A stretch of DNA of 64,000 nucleotides from Monarcha castaneiventris obscurior. Lineage: Eukaryota > Chordata > Aves > Passeriformes > Monarchidae. Below, one piece after another: positions 58,365 through 64,000 of the stretch. The stretch lies in the NCBI GenBank assembly GCA_026261815.1, contig JAMPIT010000484.1, positions 11,816,501-11,880,500 on the forward strand, given 5' to 3'. The notes beneath the pieces are model-generated. The model saw nothing but the letters and a program-made list of their open reading frames with translations, made no database searches and had not been told where the DNA came from. Both the position numbers and the translations under genes were made by a program. Position 1 is the first letter of the stretch, and every line of letters begins with the position of its first letter.

Positions 58365-59640
58365 GCAAAATCTATGTATTCCTTGCTTTACTTAGTATGC
58401 ATGGATGCGGGGCTGCTGTGCACGAGGGGTGCCCCCGGCCGGGCCTGGGACACCCCCGAGGCTCTTCACACACGCGGGTCTTTGCTGTGGATTCCGTGGA
58501 GTGACAAGAGGGTCCCCTGCCCATCCCCGACCCAGGGTGCTCTGCTGAGGTGCTGGTGGATGTACAGGGAAGGGAGAAGAGTGGTGAACATCATCTTGGG
58601 CACTGAGGCACCTGCTCGCACTCACACTCACTCCTGCACCCTCAGCCTCCTCCACCTGCATCCATGGGCAGTCACTGCTTCAGGAGTGATGAGCCCCATG
58701 TACATGGAAGCACCTCTGTGCCCACCCAGGCAGCTCAGCTGTGTCCCAGTCCTGCCCCAGCCTTCAGCAGTCTCAGGGTCCAGCTGGGTCAATCTAATAA
58801 AAACTCCCAGTGCTCCCCCCAAACCCTGGCCATGGAGTCCTGCCAGTCCCTTGGGTCCCCCATGGGCTAGGCTGGCTCCCAGCCCTCACTGTCGGTGCTG
58901 GGTGATTCTTCCACATCCCAGCCACAGGCAGAACAGGGCACTTGGGGCAGCCCAAATTTGGGAAGCAATTGGTGATCCTGGGGGACAAAAACAAAGCTTA
59001 CAGAAAGGAAGTTCTTTGCTCCTTGAGTTAGTGTGAAGTCTGTCCCTTCCAGCTCAGGGCAGTATCACATTTTCCTTCCTTCCTTTCTCTGTTCTTCTCT
59101 TTCTCTGTCTTTATTTCTTGTTTGTTATTATCTCTTTTTTTTTTTTTTTTTTTTTTTTTTCCCCTTTTTTCCCTCCCCAAACCTATCTATATAACAGTAA
59201 ATGCCTCCAGGTCTGGCTGTGCAACCTCCAGCTCCAGAACAGGAGATCCCCCGACCCAGAGCCAGGGACAGATGTCCCTTCAGCTCTCACCCAACCCTTC
59301 TTCTCTGGCAGCACCTGAGCCTGTGCCCAGGTACCAGACAACAAAACATTTTATTCTGCACCACTGCAGCACATCCCATATCACTAGCACTGCCCTGGAC
59401 CCCCAGCCCAGAGGCACAGCAAAGTTCTGGGCTGAGGACAAGACACCCACAGTCTCCTGGTCCCCTCTGCCTGCCCACCAAAGCTCATCTCGTCCCTGCC
59501 TGGAAAGAGAGAGAAACTTTCATGGGAAGTTGCAGGCAAGCAGCAGCCCCTGCCCGCGCTTGGGAGTTTTGCAAATGTTCAACTTGTACTAATTTTTTTA
59601 TGGCTGTATTCACAGTTGTTCTCTGTAAAAAATGGACCTG
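58365..59640. other. Upstream flank without recognised gene
   Basis: The sequence loses CpG density after about 58,500. It carries a T26 run at 59135-59160. No motif cluster or coding homology seen. Confidence 0.6.
59135..59160. repeat. T26 homopolymer
   Basis: Uninterrupted T run in the upstream flank. Confidence 0.9.
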
Positions 59641-59782
59641 TGTTAGTTTATTAATAACCTAAACATTACGTATTAAAGACCTATGAGTGACACAAGATGA
59701 CAAAAAGCTGTATTTTTCCAATATACACAAGCACACATTTAATAACCTTCTATTGCATCTCAGCTAGGCCTTTTCTCTGATG

Positions 59783-59804
59783 GTTCCCATGGCAACTGAG
59801 ATAA
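59783..59804. promoter_or_regulatory. X-box (RFX-type) element beside a GATA site
   Basis: GTTCCCATGGCAAC (59783-59796) differs by one base from the palindromic RFX consensus, and AGATAA follows at 59799-59804. It lies about 3.65 kb above the predicted 1S start, near the -3.9 kb site reported in mouse. The surrounding stretch, 59640-60000, is AT-rich and otherwise feature-free. Confidence 0.45.
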
Positions 59805-60048
59805 AAAAGCAGCCATTTTCCATATCTCTATGAAAGTCTATTATATTGCAGGATTAGTTCATCTTCTGCTAAGGTCAAACACAAAGTCATACAACCTGAA
59901 ATATTTAGAATCCATGTACATTCATTTTTTTATATGCCCTTTCATTTTCCACAAAAGACTGGGCTCCTCTAAGGTTTTATTCCCCAGAAAATGCTAAGCA
60001 AAGCAATAAAAAAAATCATGATTAGCAGCTGATGAAAAGTTCAATTGG

Positions 60049-60103
60049 TTTTTTTTTTCCCCCTCGGTTTTTTTTTTTTTTTTTTCCCTTTAAAAAAAAA
60101 AAA
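60049..60103. repeat. Homopolymer zone (T10, T18, A12)
   Basis: Three runs in 55 nt, just before the isolated CpG island; the T18 and A12 runs can pair. Confidence 0.85.
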
Positions 60104-60157
60104 CCCACACTATTGTTGGGCAGATAGTGCCTTCCCCATTTATCTCTATCAGCAGCC

Positions 60158-60440
60158 GTGATTGCAGCCGATACCGGCCGCCTAATTGGGCTGGGAGCGA
60201 TTCGCAGGCGGACGGCGGCACCTTCTGGCAGCGGCGGGTGCGACGCGGCGGAGCCGGGGCCGCCCCGCTCAGCATCCCCCGGCCCGGGGCGGCCACCGAG
60301 GCCGGAGCCGGGCTCGCCCGGGGCTCGGGGGGCCCCCACGGGCGTACCCCAGGGGCGCGCCCCGGGACGGCACCGCTCAACGCAGCGCCGGATCCTGACA
60401 ATTCGTATCATCCCGCTGCGGGCTCGCACACACCAGAGTC
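60158..60440. promoter_or_regulatory. Isolated CpG island about 4 kb upstream of 1S
   Basis: About 280 nt are dense in CpG and GC boxes, standing between an AT-rich homopolymer zone (60049-60103) and ordinary sequence. It could be a promoter of an unannotated transcript. Open frames across it have no recognisable product. Confidence 0.45.
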
Positions 60441-63400
60441 TGCCTCTGCCTTTTTCTGCGGTGATTGAACATTTTTATTTAGTAGTGCAGGTTCCCAAAG
60501 CCTTTCACTGCAAGTTCGAGCTATTGCAGGCTTTCAGGGGGGGAAAAAAAAAGTGTTGTGCACATCGGAGTGGCTCCCGCGAGCCCTGATCTCCCGCGTG
60601 GTGCGGGAAAGCAAAGTCACTTTTCTGTTTTTATGAAGGAGTTGGCAACGTAATTCAACCCGGTCTTGGTGACACCTCGAAATGCAATAAAACAAAACCT
60701 GGGCAGCCTTCAGACAGTCTGAATGGTGACAAACATGTTATCACCCATGCCATGAAGAACTACGGCTCACACTTTTTCCAAGGTCACTCCTGAAAACCTG
60801 GGAAATCAGGGAAGAAAATTTGTGCATGTGCCCATTCACACTTGTGGCTTTGTTCACAGATATACGCTGCAATGTGACATTTATTCCAGCCCCTTTTAAT
60901 GTGGAAAAACAGAGACTCTGGAAATATGTGGAAATGGGGAGAAGCTCGAGAGAGGCAACAAGATGGAAGAATTTTTTTCCTTCTTTTCCCCATCCCTCCA
61001 TCCACAGGGATGTCTCAGTGGCCCCAGCTATGTTGGAGCAGCTCAGGGGGGCCATGTGGAAGGTTTAGCAGGGATGGTGTCTCCCAGTGTATTCCTGGAG
61101 ATGATCTGCACAGGCTGCAGAGAGGTGGAATGGGCCTGGGAGACAGGAGCTGGTGTGGGCAAAGCCAAACCCCAGCCTGACCCTCCATTCCCCCACTGCC
61201 TCAGCTTCCCCCAGCCTGGCTGAGGGCACCGAGGTGTTGCCAGAGGTCAGCACGTGCCCAAGGGTGTTTTCAATAAGCTGCCTGCAGGTAGAGCTTGTGC
61301 AGCAGTGGCCAGAGCCGTGCCCACCTCCTGAGAAGAGGGAGCAGCCCCTGCTCCCAGCAGCACACCTGGGAGGGGGATGCCGAGGTGGCTTCCCCAGCTG
61401 GGATCCCACTAACCCGGGGCACCTGTGCACCCATAAAAACCCACACCTACACCTTGCCTTCCACTTCCTTTGCTCCCTGCTTTCTTCTGCTGCTTCGTGG
61501 AAAGGGCACGTGGCTGCGTTTTTAGGGCTAATACAAATACATGTATTTTTAAACTTTGAATCCTGGGATTTGGATGTCCAGTGGGTTGGTTTTTTTTCAA
61601 GGTGGCTGTATTTTTAGTCTCAAGGCTTGGACTAAGGAGAAGAAGGCTGAAAGTGTGCCCTGAGCTGAATATTTGAAGGTGTTTAGAGCATCACCAAACA
61701 CAGGTGGGTTTCTTTTTTAAGTTCTGTGGTTTCTTTTCTCCCCTTCTTCATCCTTGCCATCCTGGTCAGCAGCTGTCGTGGTGGTTGCACACCTGAGGTC
61801 TGCAGTCCTGAGAAAGCCTTTAGAAATCAGGGACTAATGGTGTCCTTCAGCTAAAAGAAAGTGTTCCCTTGCCTAGGGTGTTAGCACCCTCTCCTTGGGG
61901 TAGTGGTGCTGGTCTTTTCTCACAGCTCTGGCTCTCTTGTGGTATCAAGTAGGGGCTGAGCTGCCCCAGTGCTGGCAGTGTGGGTGTTATGGAGGGGCTG
62001 TGACAGAGCTCACTGTGAGCACTCCTGTCCTCTAGCAAGTGGGGATGTTTGTGTGCTGGTGGCCACTGGGGCTGCTGGGAACTGGAACTGTGCTGGGTAC
62101 TATGCTGAGTGCTGTTCAAACCCAGCAAAAATGGGGAAAACAAACAAGTCTCCTTTGGGCTGCAAATATTTAGATTATTTCCAGTGGCCAATTAATGCTG
62201 GGGGGAGCCTGGAGGATGTGGGGCTGCCTTTTTCCAGGAGCAGGGTGGCTGCTCATGCTGGGAGAAAGGGGATCCTTCCAGCCCCAGGGGCTTGGGGGGC
62301 TGGCAGTGCCACCAAGGGGGTGCTCTCTGCTCCCCTCCCTGGTGAGCCAAATGCCATGAGGTTCATTCAGGACCATGGTGAAATGCCCCAGTTTGGCCCC
62401 TGGTTGTTTTTCTGCCTCTCAGTGACATCTGGTGCATTGCTGTGAGTTCCCAGAAAGAGGCCCTGGTGGAGGATGTCAGGGTAGGAAGAAAGGAGCTGAC
62501 CTTGCTATTAAAAGGCAACAGAAATGAAAACGTTTCAGCCTGTTTCTAGCAGACATGTCTGGGAAGAAAATCTCCTTGCTCTGTTCCATCAGGCCCTCGT
62601 GGGCAGCTTTTCTCTGCTAATTGTTCACTTGATGCTACACTGGAGATGCTTAATTTATCCTTGTCCCCATTGCCGTGCCTGAAAAGATCTTGTGGAGTTT
62701 GAGGGGGATTGAAGTCCCAGTGATCCCTCGTGACTGTGTATGTTTCTGGTCTTATAGTGACACCAACAGCCCTGATGCTCTTGGATCAAAGATGTTGGTC
62801 TCGAATGGGAAGAGTTTGGGCCCCGATCCTGCTTTGAGTCCTAAGAAATCCTGTTGAATCCAGCTCAGCAACCCCAGCAACACCTCTTCAAACAGGGAAT
62901 TTCTTGCAAATCTCTGATCCTTGCTCTGAGCAGGGTCCTATGGAGGAAGGAAACCTTGGCATTGTATGGCTGCTGTTGTGATGTGGGAGAAATCGAGTAA
63001 TTATTGAGATTAGCAAGAATAAGCTTTGCTTACAGTTTGAGATGAATGAATGTTTTATGCCCTCTTGGCTTTTTTGGCTGAAATCAAACGTGGCATCAGT
63101 GTAACATCTGTATCCATTATCTGGGGAGTGGAAGACTAACCTTTCTTGATGCAAGGCGTGATTTAAAAGGGCTTTCCCTCAGTTTTGTTCCCCAGTGCTG
63201 AGTGATCCAGTGGGGAGCAGGGGCTGCTCTGCCTGCCTGGAAGGGACGGGGAGGAGGGAGGACAGCACCATAGGCTGTGCTGGATATTTGGAGAATGATG
63301 AGAGCAGTGCATGTGAAATGTGACTGGGGGTCAGCCCATGTGCTAGAGGACAGTGTGGGTATGGGGACAGCCCAGTGACAACAGGCAGCCATTGGGAGGG

Positions 63401-64000
63401 AGATGTACAGGTACTCCCTGCTGGCCGCAGAGCCATTGTCTCCCTGCTTCAGTCTCCTCTGAGCTCTTGTCCACTGAGCCATGGCTGACAGCCTGTCTCA
63501 GAAAACCTGAACAGTACCTCGTCAGTAAAGGCATAAATCATCCCAGGTGCCACCTACCTGTGCCCCCGTGGGTGGTGCACAACAAGGAGCTCGGGTTTTG
63601 CCCTGGGAAGCACAGGGCCTGGAGTGAGCTGACAGCCAGCACTGGCCCAGAGTGTGGGTGGTGCAGGGGGCTTGGTAGCAGTCACCAGAGCCAAGGATTT
63701 AAGTGAGTAAGGCCAGGAGCACAGGCAGCTGCTCTTGACTTCAGCCACAGTGCTTCTGTTGTTCAGACCGATGTTTTCCAGCCCCTGCCTGTGGACATGC
63801 CAGTGGTGCTGCCAACAGCTGCCTCACCAGGACCAGAGCAGTGGGAAGCATCAATGAAGCATCTTCCAGAAGCCTCGGGCACAGAGCAGGGACAGCCAAA
63901 GGCTTTCTGAGCTCTGCCTTCAAATGCTTTTTGATGCTGAAAGTGGCTCTTGTGAAATATCACGAGCTCTGTGATGCTGAGAATGGGTGGGCACTGCCTG
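60441..64000. other. Distal upstream flank, nothing recognised
   Basis: No exon of the neighbouring RPN1 or another known gene could be read in any frame. No repeat family was identified. Confidence 0.6.

Noticed and set aside
60441..64000. RPN1 exons in the 5' flank
   Set aside because: No frame shows ribophorin-like sequence; the neighbour must lie beyond the window if synteny holds.

Overview
The window is vertebrate nuclear DNA. It holds one recognisable protein-coding gene, GATA2, complete on the minus strand. Five coding exons join as complement(39905..40204, 41037..41162, 44131..44276, 46947..47546, 48254..48482), giving 1401 nt and 466 residues. Sizes, phases and GT/AG boundaries fit the known GATA2 structure (229, 146 and 126 nt internal landmarks). 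Only coding exon 2 is shorter than in human (600 against 642 nt), which accounts for the 14-residue difference from the 480-residue human protein. The 466-residue length and the residue choices I remember for chicken GATA2 point to a bird; the species cannot be told from this sequence.

Layout. Positions 1 to about 37,550 are the 3' flank: AT/GC-mixed, gene-free as far as I can read, with microsatellites and homopolymers but no repeat family I could identify. About 37,557-39,904 is the probable 3' UTR. From 39,905 to 48,741 are the coding exons, the 5' UTR part of the first coding exon and four introns. The intron between the two zinc-finger exons carries a dense GATA/ETS cluster at the place where mammals have the '+9.5' haematopoietic/endothelial enhancer. 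From 48.7 to 57.1 kb is a broad CpG-rich domain with two candidate alternative first exons: proximal 1G (donor at 49,292, with an inverted CCAAT box and a TATA-like box) and distal 1S (donor at 55,790, with an octamer and a TATA-like box). From 57.2 to 60.5 kb upstream of 1S are clustered GATA sites, an X-box next to a GATA site and an isolated CpG island. From 60.5 to 64.0 kb I see nothing specific.

How it works together. GATA2 is a two-zinc-finger transcription factor that binds WGATAR. The upstream GATA clusters and the intronic cluster are placed like the known autoregulatory 'GATA switch' sites of mammalian GATA2, so the window reads as one developmental regulator embedded in its own control DNA. 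There is no sign of a novel multi-gene system. The most interesting material is regulatory: the intronic cluster in which the expected E-box CATCTG reads TATCTG at the same 8-nt spacing, the X-box/GATA element, and a possible plus-strand exon just upstream of 1S. All regulatory calls come from motif reading in one sequence and need alignment or functional data.
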